The notes under the pieces: model-generated
Seen by the model: the letters and a program-made list of their open reading frames with translations, nothing else
What the model was told of the DNA's origin: nothing
Database searches by the model: none
Program-made: the position numbers and the translations under genes
Shown here: positions 1 to 5,584 of the stretch, piece after piece
How the letters are laid out: the number at the start of each line of letters is the position of its first letter
Numbering within the stretch: position 1 is the stretch's first letter
From: Asticcacaulis sp.
Lineage (GTDB): Bacteria; Pseudomonadota; Alphaproteobacteria; Caulobacterales; Caulobacteraceae
Length of the DNA: 10,000 nt
Reading direction: 5' to 3'
Assembly (NCBI RefSeq): GCF_020217185.1
Contig: NZ_JAIWNX010000136.1
Coordinates: forward strand, 1 to 10,000

Positions 1-5
1 ATACC

Positions 6-38
6 AACGGCCGAAGATGCTGACCGCATCCGGCCGTT
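6..38. repeat. Intergenic hairpin 1 of a three-hairpin cluster
   Basis: Perfect 8-bp arms AACGGCCG (6-13) and CGGCCGTT (31-38) enclose a second perfect stem, GATGC (16-20) with GCATC (26-30), around a 5-nt loop; AA at 14-15 bulges. Neither side is followed by a T run, so a simple intrinsic terminator is not obvious. The heptamer ATACCAA at 1-7 recurs at 93-99 and, inverted, at 119-125, so the cluster may continue beyond the window edge. Confidence 0.6.
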
Positions 39-45
39 GAAGACA

Positions 46-86
46 CGAGACTGTCTCATATGTGTCAGTGACATGAGACAGTCTCG
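46..86. repeat. Intergenic hairpin 2: perfect 14-bp inverted repeat
   Basis: The arms CGAGACTGTCTCAT (46-59) and ATGAGACAGTCTCG (73-86) are exact reverse complements around a 13-nt loop (60-72). Each arm is itself nearly palindromic (GAGAC-N-GTCTC), and the loop contains GTCA-G-TGAC. It could act as a cruciform or RNA hairpin, or as a pair of dyad binding sites; the sequence does not decide. No T tract follows on either strand. Confidence 0.65.
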
Positions 87-92
87 AATGGA

Positions 93-125
93 ATACCAAG
101 AGTCATTTCCAATGACCCTTGGTAT
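93..125. terminator. Hairpin 3, at the 3' end of the minus-strand serA-linked unit
   Basis: Stem ATACCAAG (93-100) with CTTGGTAT (118-125), continued by GTCATT (102-107) with AATGAC (111-116), with one mismatch (101/117) and a 3-nt loop. The outer arm touches the stop codon (125-127) of the minus-strand gene, the usual place for a 3'-end hairpin. No T run follows on the minus strand, so it may be an mRNA-end stabiliser or a non-canonical terminator rather than a classic intrinsic one. Confidence 0.45.
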
Positions 126-502
126 CAGCCTATGGCGGCTTTCAACGCCGCTTCCTGAGCCGCCGCTGCCTGGGTCAGGGCGCGGAGGTCTTCGAACAGC
201 GCCGGATCAATGGTCTTGAAAGCAAAGCACGTCTTGCCCTGCCGTTTCTTTTCAAGAGACGCGGGGACAAGCGCATTCAGTTTCGGCAGGCTATAGAGCG
301 GCAGGACGTGATAGGCGACGTAGGATTTTTTGAGCGCCAGCCAGCCGAACCACGCCGGCTCACCGGTGCGCGCTTCGGCCCACGTCGTTTTCAGCGTCAG
401 GCAGCAGTCGGTATCGGCGGTGACAACCATGCCGGGCGCGGCCTCGATCATCAGTGCGCGCAGGGCTTTAAAGACAGTGGGAAACGCCTCGGAAGTCGCC
501 AT
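125..502 (-). CDS. Small conserved hypothetical protein, possibly DUF1801/YdhG-like
   Basis: A 125-residue soluble protein with no signal peptide or membrane segment. The visible core is a stretch with WFGWLALKKSYVAYHVLPLY (about residues 51-70), followed by LPKL and a lysine-rich segment ending in GKTCFAFK (about 87-94), then FEDLRAL. This layout reminds me of small DUF1801-type proteins, recalled from memory, whose function is unknown. The start is well supported: AGGAG (complement of 511-515) lies 8 nt upstream of the ATG. The gene begins only 26 bp after the stop of the serine-biosynthesis fusion on the same strand, so the two are probably cotranscribed; this does not by itself imply a role in serine metabolism. 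A strong hairpin abuts its stop codon. That it is a gene is likely; the family name is uncertain. Confidence 0.75.
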   Translation of the reverse strand: MATSEAFPTVFKALRALMIEAAPGMVVTADTDCCLTLKTTWAEARTGEPAWFGWLALKKSYVAYHVLPLYSLPKLNALVPASLEKKRQGKTCFAFKTIDPALFEDLRALTQAAAAQEAALKAAIG

Positions 503-528
503 CCACCTGTCTCCTAAAGCCCAGTCTG

Positions 529-2457
529 CTACACCAGTGAGCGGAACTTCAGCGTACCGGTGACGGCCTTAAGCTCATCCAGCGCCTCACGCGAATAGCC
601 GCGGTCCACATCGACGATCACATAGCCCAGTTGCTCATTGGTCTTGAGGTGCTGGGCCAGAATGTTGAGATTGTACTTGGCGATGATGTTGTTGATCGCC
701 GCCATGACGCCCGGCACGTTCTGGTGGATGTGCAGGAAGCGGTGACGCCCTTCAACCTCAGACAGTTGCACGTTCGGCATATTGACCGAGAAGGTGGTGT
801 CGCCGCGGCTGATGAAGTTCAAAAGGCGCTCCGACGCGAACTCACCGATGGCTTCCTGCGCCTCCTCGGTCGAGCCGCCGATGTGCGGCGTCAGGATGAC
901 ATTGGGCAGGCCCATCAGCGGGCTTTCAAACGGATCGTCATTGGTGCGCGGTTCTTCGGGGAAGACATCGACCGCCGCGCCGTAGATCTTCTTGGTACGG
1001 ACGGCTTCGGCCAGGGCCTCGATATCGACGATGTGGCCGCGCGACAAATTGATGAACAGCGCGCCGTCCTTCATCTTGGCAAACTGCGCCTTGCCGAAGA
1101 TGTTCTTGTTTTCGGCGCGCCCATCGACGTGCAGCGACAAAACATCGGCTTCGGCCAGAACGGCGTCCATGGTGCGGTAGCGTTTGGCATTGCCCATGGT
1201 CAGCTTTTCGGCGACATCGTAATAGATGACGCGCATCCCGAAGGCTTCGGCCAGCACCGAAAGCTGCGAGCCGATGGCGCCGTAGCCGATGATACCCAGC
1301 GTCTTGTTGCGCACCTCGTGCGCGCCGGTGGCCGACTTGTCCCACTTGCCGGTGTGCATCTGGATCGACTTGTCATAGATGTTCCGTGTCAGGATGACCG
1401 TCAGGCCCATCACCATTTCCACCACCGAGCGGGTGTTGGAATAGGGTGCGTTGAACACGGCCACGCCCTTTTCAGAGGCCGCCTTCAGGTCGATCTGGTT
1501 GGTGCCGATGCAGAAGGCCCCAATGGCCATCAGCTTGTCAGCGGCGTCTAGCACCTTGCGCGTCACATTGGTTTTGGAGCGGATGCCCAGAACGTGTACG
1601 CCCTGGATGGCCTCGATCAGGGCGTCTTCGTCCAGCGCGCCTTTCAGCGTCGAAACGTCATAGCCTTCGTCGCGGAAGTGCTGGATGGCGACCGGGTGGA
1701 CGTTTTCCAGCAGGAGCATCTTCATGCGCGAGCGCGGGAAGGAATAGCGGCCTTCATAGCCTTCGTTATGCAGCACTTCGTCGAACGACGCGACGACCTG
1801 CGTCGCCTCGCTGGCCGTGGTGGCGGCCACGACCTTTTCGCGGCTGACGTTTTCGGTGAAGGCGTAGAAACGATCGGCCGCGCCGCCCTGATAGACCTCG
1901 TAGTCGGTCCAGCCGTCGCCGACCATCACAATGGCTCCGGACAGGTCGGCCCAGCTTCTGAGCGCCACGATCTTGCCGCCGTCCTTCGACAGCGGATTGT
2001 CCTGATCGACGCCCGTGGCCACGCCATCGTCGCCGAAGACCAGACGGTTGGCCAGCACGTGCTCCGGTTTGATGCCATAGTCGGCCACGACGGGGTCGAT
2101 AAATTCGTGGAAGCCGCCGGAGATGATGCGGATCTTGCCGGGGTTTTCCTCAAACACCTTGCGATTGCGCGCGATAGAGGCCGACACCTGGGCTTTCAGG
2201 GCCTCGGCCAGCGCCTCAATATCGGCGCGTGACGGCTTCAGGATACTGATACGGCGTTGCAGGGCCTCACCGAAACCGATCTCCCCCGACATGGCGAGGT
2301 CCGTCAGGTCCTTGATCGATTTGAGGTCCGTCAGGCGCGCCGGATCGCTCGAAAACAATTGCTCGGCCAGCACATCGAGGGCTTCGACCTTCGTGAAGGT
2401 CGAGTCGAAATCGAGAACGAGTGTCGCGAGGTTTACGCTTGCGGGAGCCATGTGCAT
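529..2457 (-). CDS. serA: HAD phosphatase / D-3-phosphoglycerate dehydrogenase fusion (SerB-SerA type)
   Basis: A 642-residue two-enzyme protein for cytosolic serine synthesis. Residues ~9-230 form a HAD phosphatase: nucleophile motif DFDST (16-20), SGG (113-115), a lysine in GGK (162) and GDGWTD (180-185), resembling phosphoserine phosphatase. Residues ~245-570 are 3-phosphoglycerate dehydrogenase: NAD fold GYGAIG (391-396) with Asp414 suggesting NAD preference, and the catalytic set Arg473 (NLSRG), Glu502 (PEEP) and His525 (TPHIGG) with the same spacing as E. coli SerA. Residues ~571-642 are an ACT domain; His578, Asn580 and Asn598 match the E. coli serine-feedback residues, so L-serine inhibition is likely. 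Ordinary SerA is about 410 residues (short, ACT-type) or 530. Start: AACGGA (complement of 2465-2470) is 7 nt before the ATG at 2457; in-frame ATGs at 2463 and 2451 are alternatives. The dehydrogenase and ACT assignments are secure; phosphoserine as the HAD substrate is inferred. Confidence 0.93.
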   Translation of the reverse strand: MHMAPASVNLATLVLDFDSTFTKVEALDVLAEQLFSSDPARLTDLKSIKDLTDLAMSGEIGFGEALQRRISILKPSRADIEALAEALKAQVSASIARNRKVFEENPGKIRIISGGFHEFIDPVVADYGIKPEHVLANRLVFGDDGVATGVDQDNPLSKDGGKIVALRSWADLSGAIVMVGDGWTDYEVYQGGAADRFYAFTENVSREKVVAATTASEATQVVASFDEVLHNEGYEGRYSFPRSRMKMLLLENVHPVAIQHFRDEGYDVSTLKGALDEDALIEAIQGVHVLGIRSKTNVTRKVLDAADKLMAIGAFCIGTNQIDLKAASEKGVAVFNAPYSNTRSVVEMVMGLTVILTRNIYDKSIQMHTGKWDKSATGAHEVRNKTLGIIGYGAIGSQLSVLAEAFGMRVIYYDVAEKLTMGNAKRYRTMDAVLAEADVLSLHVDGRAENKNIFGKAQFAKMKDGALFINLSRGHIVDIEALAEAVRTKKIYGAAVDVFPEEPRTNDDPFESPLMGLPNVILTPHIGGSTEEAQEAIGEFASERLLNFISRGDTTFSVNMPNVQLSEVEGRHRFLHIHQNVPGVMAAINNIIAKYNLNILAQHLKTNEQLGYVIVDVDRGYSREALDELKAVTGTLKFRSLV

Positions 2458-2464
2458 GATCATG

Positions 2465-2470
2465 TCCGTT
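2465..2470 (-). promoter_or_regulatory. Ribosome-binding site deciding the serA-fusion start
   Basis: Read on the minus strand, AACGGA is followed by 7 nt and then the ATG at 2457. The first in-frame ATG (2463) is only 1-2 nt away, which is too close. The msrB leader has AAAGGA at the same 7-nt spacing and the same position relative to a copy of the same palindrome, which supports this start. Confidence 0.45.
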
Positions 2471-2473
2471 GGA

Positions 2474-2516
2474 GCGCATCCCCAAAAGTGGGCACCGGTT
2501 TTCGGATCAGATGCGC
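2474..2516 (-). repeat. Palindromic intergenic repeat, copy 1 (serA leader)
   Basis: Outer arms GCGCATC (2474-2480) and GATGCGC (2510-2516) are perfect complements; the inner arms around CCAAAA and TTTTCGG pair imperfectly. The core CAAAAGTGGG then CACCGGTTTTCGG matches the copy at 9738-9781 when that one is reverse-complemented. It belongs to a type of palindrome I recall as dispersed between genes in alphaproteobacteria (RIME-like). It lies within 20 bp of the start of the fusion gene and is probably transcribed in its 5' leader. Confidence 0.7.
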
Positions 2517-2603
2517 GATAGTGTAAGGGTAGAGACGGGTCGCTGAAGCCACCAAAATTTATGCGCGGGATTAGGCCAAAAGCCCCCGCAAGACAACCGC
2601 CTT

Positions 2604-2666
2604 TGTCAGTATTTCCGGCGTCTTCGGCTTTTTTTGACCGGGCGGATCGGCTAAGGTGTCAGTATT
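2604..2666. repeat. 10-bp direct repeat in the serA-hslO divergent region
   Basis: TGTCAGTATT occurs at 2604-2613 and again at 2657-2666, a 53-bp period that is close to five helical turns. The two sites lie between divergently transcribed genes and could be regulator half-sites, though chance is not excluded. Apart from this repeat, a palindromic repeat and a weak promoter candidate, the 2464-2741 gap shows nothing gene-like. Confidence 0.3.
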
Positions 2667-2678
2667 GCCGCAGTAATG

Positions 2679-2708
2679 CCTTGAAACCGGTCAAGGTTGA
2701 AACTATCT
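2679..2708 (+). promoter_or_regulatory. Candidate RpoH (heat-shock) promoter of hslO
   Basis: CTTGAAA at 2680-2686 matches the heat-shock sigma -35 box. After 14 nt, AACTATCT (2701-2708) agrees only in part with the -10 consensus CCCCATnT. The -35 is embedded in a dyad, CCTTGA (2679-2684) and TCAAGG (2691-2696). Hsp33 genes are commonly heat-shock controlled, which fits, but the -10 match is weak. Confidence 0.3.
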
Positions 2709-2741
2709 CCGCCGCTTATGTCCCTTTTTGTGTGATTTCCG

Positions 2742-3644
2742 ATGACCTCCTATCCTTTGCCGTCGCAGGACTATGCCGCCCGTTTTGTGCTGGACACGCT
2801 TCCCGTGCATGGGCGTCTGGTGCGCCTTGACGAAACGCTGAACGCGATTCTTGACGCCCACGCCTATCCGGACGCCATTGCGACGCTTTTGGGTGAAGCC
2901 TGCGTGCTGGCCGTCATGGTCGGTTCGGCGCTGAAGTTCGAGGGGCGGCTGATCATGCAGGCGCAAGGGCAGGGCGTGGTGCGCTATGTCGTGGCCGACT
3001 ATGACACGCGCGGTTCCTTGCGTGGTTTCTGCCGCTTCGATCCGGAGGAACTGAAGGCGCTTGAGGCCGAAAATGCCGGCAAGTTTCAGTCTCTGGGGGC
3101 GCAGCAATTGCTGGGTCAGGGCACCTTTATCATGACGCTGGAGCCCGACGGCATGGGCGACCGCTATCAGGGGGTGACGCCGATTGAGGGCGATTCCCTG
3201 TCTTTGTGCGCCGAGCATTATTTTGCGCAGTCCGAGCAGATTCCGACGCAGATCAAGCTGGCCGTGTCGCGTGAAACGACGCCGAACGGCGAACGCTGGC
3301 GCGCCGCCGGGGCGATGATTCAGGCCCTGGCCGGCGACGACAGCCGCGGCGATACGCGCGAAGCGTTTGAGCACGTGCGCGCCCTGTTTGCGACTCTGGG
3401 CGAAGAGGAACTGACCGATTTCGAACTGGAAGCCGATCGTCTGCTCTATCGTCTGTTCCATGAGGACGGCGTGCGCCTGTCACCGCCCAAGCCGATCGCC
3501 AAGCTGTGCCGTTGTTCGCAAACCCGCGTCGAGGAACTGGTGCGCTCCTTCTCGGCGGACGAGCAATCCGACATGCTGGAGCCGGACGGTCAGGTGCACA
3601 TCACCTGCGAATACTGCTCGAAGACCTTCTTCGTTGCGCCGTAA
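2742..3644 (+). CDS. hslO: 33-kDa chaperonin Hsp33, redox-regulated holdase
   Basis: A 300-residue cytoplasmic chaperone, the normal length for the family. It is inactive when reduced and, when oxidised by peroxide or HOCl together with unfolding stress, holds unfolding proteins to prevent aggregation. The N-terminal substrate-binding domain (about 1-180) includes the GRLIMQAQGQG stretch near 68-78 and the LLGQGTFIMTLEPDG segment near 123-137. A linker of about 185-245 precedes the C-terminal zinc switch, with Cys256-x-Cys258 and Cys289-x-x-Cys292, the four redox cysteines. No strong Shine-Dalgarno lies before the ATG at 2742. The in-frame ATG at 2718 is cut off by a TGA at 2733, so 2742 is the most upstream usable start, and MTSYPLPSQDYAARF gives a normal N-terminus. 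It is transcribed away from the serA fusion and may read through into the GFA gene 108 bp downstream. Confidence 0.95.
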   Translation: MTSYPLPSQDYAARFVLDTLPVHGRLVRLDETLNAILDAHAYPDAIATLLGEACVLAVMVGSALKFEGRLIMQAQGQGVVRYVVADYDTRGSLRGFCRFDPEELKALEAENAGKFQSLGAQQLLGQGTFIMTLEPDGMGDRYQGVTPIEGDSLSLCAEHYFAQSEQIPTQIKLAVSRETTPNGERWRAAGAMIQALAGDDSRGDTREAFEHVRALFATLGEEELTDFELEADRLLYRLFHEDGVRLSPPKPIAKLCRCSQTRVEELVRSFSADEQSDMLEPDGQVHITCEYCSKTFFVAP

Positions 3645-3686
3645 GACGCGTCTCAAGGTGGTGAAGGCAGGGGCGTTTTGATGTCT

Positions 3687-3720
3687 TTTCCGCTGCGCGC
3701 GCTGGCTTTCCGCTGCGCGC
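3687..3720. repeat. 14-bp direct repeat before the GFA gene
   Basis: TTTCCGCTGCGCGC occurs at 3687-3700 and 3707-3720, a 20-bp period, in the short gap between hslO and the next gene. It looks like a small local duplication. Any role is unknown. Confidence 0.5.
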
Positions 3721-3740
3721 TCTGGTTACATAGGCAAAAC

Positions 3741-3745
3741 AGGAG
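3741..3745 (+). promoter_or_regulatory. Ribosome-binding site deciding the GFA start
   Basis: AGGAG ends 7 nt before the ATG at 3753. The longer reading frame from 3678 would add an arginine-rich, low-quality N-terminus encoded by the direct repeat and has no comparable site, so the shorter start is preferred. Confidence 0.7.
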
Positions 3746-3752
3746 ACGCACC

Positions 3753-4103
3753 ATGACGACGCATCCCGGAAGCTGCCATTGCGGCAAGATCGTCTTTGAG
3801 GCCGAAGGCGAACTCACAACTGCTATCGACTGTAACTGCTCGCTATGTCGCCGCAGAGGCAGTCTGCTGGCCTTTGTGCCGCGTGCCGATTTCAGGTTAA
3901 ATGGTGCTCGTGAAGACCTGTCTGTCTATACGTTCAATCAGCATCGTTTGAAGCACTATTTCTGCGATGTCTGCGGCGTGGCGCCTTTCAGCGAAGGTAT
4001 CGGTCCGGACGGCAAGGAGATGACGGCGATCAATCTGCGTTGCGTGCCCGATGTGGATGTCGCCAGCCTGACTATTCGTCAATGGGACGGGGCCTCGCAT
4101 TAG
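3753..4103 (+). CDS. GFA / CENP-V domain zinc-binding protein
   Basis: A 116-residue protein spanning essentially one GFA (glutathione-dependent formaldehyde-activating) domain. All seven family cysteines are visible: Cys8-x-Cys10 (SCHCGK), Cys27-x-Cys29-x-x-Cys32 (CNCSLC) and Cys71-x-x-Cys74 (CDVCG). In characterised relatives these bind two zinc ions, and Gfa binds glutathione; most members have no proven reaction, and formaldehyde activation should not be assumed here. The start at 3753 is chosen on an AGGAG 7 nt upstream. The stop codon TAG (4101-4103) is also the first three bases of a palindromic repeat, so the element may have set the 3' end. The nearest neighbour upstream on the same strand is hslO, 108 bp away. 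The family call is firm; substrate and role are open. Confidence 0.88.
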   Translation: MTTHPGSCHCGKIVFEAEGELTTAIDCNCSLCRRRGSLLAFVPRADFRLNGAREDLSVYTFNQHRLKHYFCDVCGVAPFSEGIGPDGKEMTAINLRCVPDVDVASLTIRQWDGASH

Positions 4104-4150
4104 AGCGATGTGCGAAAAAGTGTGAGCGGTTTTTTGCAAAAACATCGCGA
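4101..4150. repeat. Palindromic intergenic repeat, copy 2 (GFA 3' end)
   Basis: GCGATGT (4105-4111) pairs with ACATCGC (4142-4148), and inside it GCGAAAAA pairs imperfectly with TTTTTGC. The core GAAAAAGTGTGAGCGGTTTT is nearly the same as in the copies at 2474-2516 and 9738-9781. It begins on the stop codon of the GFA gene. As RNA on either strand it could fold into a long hairpin and may help end transcription from hslO-GFA. Confidence 0.65.
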
Positions 4151-4163
4151 CAAAACAAAAATT

Positions 4164-4204
4164 TAGAGCGAAATGGCGTTTCCACCTAAAGTCATTTCGC
4201 TCTA
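4164..4204. repeat. Perfect 12-bp palindrome next to repeat copy 2
   Basis: TAGAGCGAAATG (4164-4175) and CATTTCGCTCTA (4193-4204) are exact reverse complements around a 17-nt loop. It starts with TAGAGCG, as does the element at 4101, so the two look like tandem or nested units of one family. It lies between convergent genes (GFA ending at 4103, cysH ending at 4316). Confidence 0.7.
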
Positions 4205-4264
4205 GGTTCGTCTCTGTTCTCTGTGCCAAGGGTATGCGAGACGACGTATCTTCGGTAAAATCCA

Positions 4265-4289
4265 CCTCCCCCTGCTTCGCACAGGGAGG
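4265..4289 (-). terminator. Probable terminator of the cys operon
   Basis: CCTCCCCCTG (4265-4274) and CAGGGAGG (4282-4289) form a GC-rich stem with a two-base bulge and a 7-nt loop (CTTCGCA). On the minus strand the stem is followed by TGGATTTT, a short T tract. It lies about 25 bp past the cysH stop codon, the right place to end the operon. The T run is weak, and the same stem could also serve as a repeat element. Confidence 0.5.
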
Positions 4290-4315
4290 AGAGAAATGGC
4301 CCGTGCAAAGAGACG

Positions 4316-5059
4316 TCAGATACCTTCGCCGTCGTCATAGACATTGAGGTGGATGCCGCATTCGGTCTTGTCCTGACCGGCCCAGCGGCCGGAGCGCGCG
4401 TCCTGACCTTCTTCGACCGGCTTGGTGCAGGTGAAGCAGCCAATCGACGGATAGCCCTGCGCCACCAGCGGGTGTTCGGGCAGGTTGTGGGCGCGGATAT
4501 AGTCGGCCACGTCCTGCGCCGTCCAGTTGGCCAGCGGATTGATCTTGAAATTGCGCCCGTCAAATTCGACGACCGACAGGTTGGCGCGTGTCGCCGCCTG
4601 ATGGCGTTTGCGGCCGGAAATCCACGCTGCATAGTCTTTCGTCACCGCCGCCAGCGGCTTCGTCTTGCGGAAGTCGCAGCAGGCGTCCGGGTCGCTCTGG
4701 AACAGGGTGTTTTTGGGATCGAGCGCGCGGATGTCTTCCAGCGCCGGGCGCAGATTGGTGAGGTTGGTCAGCCCTAGGGCCTCGACCAACTCATCGCGGT
4801 ATTGCAGGGTCTGAAAGAAATGGCGGTCGGTGTCGAGGAAGATGACCGGCGTGGTGCGGTCGATCTTCGCCACCAGATGCAAAAGCGCCACCGCATCGGC
4901 CCCGAAGGAGGAGGTGAGGGCGATCTTGCCGGCAAACTCCTGCCCGATGGTGTCGCGCAGGATCGACTCGGCGTTCCAGCCTTCGTACTTCGTCGACAGT
5001 TGCCGCGCGCGCTCGTGGTCAGGCGTATCGGCCACCAGATTGTTGATCAGCACAGTCAT
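4316..5059 (-). CDS. cysH: Assimilatory adenylyl-/phosphoadenylyl-sulfate reductase, 4Fe-4S type
   Basis: A 247-residue cytosolic enzyme that reduces activated sulfate (APS or PAPS) to sulfite with thioredoxin or a similar donor. The nucleotide-binding PP-loop is SSFGADAVALL (about 50-60). Two cysteine pairs, Cys127-Cys128 (DACCDFRK) and Cys208-x-x-Cys211 (GCFTC), are the ligands of the 4Fe-4S cluster of the APS-reducing class; the E. coli PAPS enzyme lacks them. The catalytic Cys234 sits in the ECGIH motif near the C-terminus. Cluster-bearing enzymes usually prefer APS, so APS is the more likely substrate, but some accept both. It is the last gene of the operon: a GGAG (complement of 5066-5069) lies 6 nt before the ATG, and the DUF934 gene ends 15 bp upstream. 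The sulfite it makes goes to CysI encoded two genes upstream. No APS kinase or sulfurylase gene is in the window. Confidence 0.94.
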   Translation of the reverse strand: MTVLINNLVADTPDHERARQLSTKYEGWNAESILRDTIGQEFAGKIALTSSFGADAVALLHLVAKIDRTTPVIFLDTDRHFFQTLQYRDELVEALGLTNLTNLRPALEDIRALDPKNTLFQSDPDACCDFRKTKPLAAVTKDYAAWISGRKRHQAATRANLSVVEFDGRNFKINPLANWTAQDVADYIRAHNLPEHPLVAQGYPSIGCFTCTKPVEEGQDARSGRWAGQDKTECGIHLNVYDDGEGI

Positions 5060-5074
5060 AACGGACTCCGGACC

Positions 5075-5584
5075 TTACGCGGGATGACGCAGGGCCCATA
5101 CGGGTTTCAGACCGTCGGCGGCGGACTGATAGGCATTTATGTACAGAGAGCGGGCGTACTTTATCGCACCCGCCGGGTCGGCGTCCTTCAGCAGGAAGCT
5201 GTCGAAGCCGCAACGCATCATCCAGAACAGTTGATCGCGCAGCACGTCACCGACGGCGCGGATTTCGCCGTCAAAACCTAAGTCCTGACGCAGGATGCGC
5301 GCGGTCGAATAGCCGCGCCCGTCGCGATAGCCGGGAAAGGCCACTTCGATCAGGGCGATCTTGGACATGAAGGGCGTCAGCAGGCGCACATCGTCGCCGG
5401 GCGCAATGCGCACGCCGTAGCGGCCATTGAGCCCATCCAGTTCATTGACGGCGCGCGCAAAGCTCAACACCGCCTGATCGACGCCGATGGCTTCGTCGTC
5501 GGCCAGCAGGGTCCAGCCATTGGCGCGCACCTCGCCCTGATCGCTGACCAGTTGCGGCGCGTGGGAAGAATTAAGCTGGCTCAT
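5075..5584 (-). CDS. DUF934 family protein of the sulfite reductase operon
   Basis: A 169-residue soluble protein of the DUF934 family, found in proteobacteria next to cysI and cysH; its biochemical role is not established, and an accessory job in sulfite or sulfate reduction is inferred from context. Recognisable stretches are NGRYGVRIAPGDDVRLL, IALIEVAFPGYRDGRGYS and the RDQLFWMMRCGFDSFLL segment in the last third, with one cysteine there. The start at 5584 is chosen because GGAG (complement of 5591-5594) is 6 nt upstream; the longer frame from 5650 would lie inside cysI and add a sequence without family resemblance. With this start the gene overlaps the end of cysI by 14 bp, and cysH follows after 15 bp, so translation is probably coupled. 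Confidence 0.88.
   Translation of the reverse strand: MSQLNSSHAPQLVSDQGEVRANGWTLLADDEAIGVDQAVLSFARAVNELDGLNGRYGVRIAPGDDVRLLTPFMSKIALIEVAFPGYRDGRGYSTARILRQDLGFDGEIRAVGDVLRDQLFWMMRCGFDSFLLKDADPAGAIKYARSLYINAYQSAADGLKPVWALRHPA

Noticed and set aside
631..1551. 306-residue plus-strand frame opposite the dehydrogenase half of the serA fusion
   Set aside because: Antisense shadow of a well-supported enzyme; rich in Arg, Val, Asp and Gly without any family motif.
2718..2735. Five-codon frame (MSLFV) ahead of hslO
   Set aside because: Very short, no ribosome-binding site and no meaningful amino-acid pattern.
2703..3461. 252-residue minus-strand frame opposite hslO
   Set aside because: Overlaps Hsp33 in antisense and shows only low-complexity His/Arg/Gln-rich sequence.
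3678..3752. 25-residue N-terminal extension of the GFA protein
   Set aside because: Encoded mainly by a local direct repeat; the ATG at 3753 has AGGAG at ideal spacing and gives the family's usual N-terminus.
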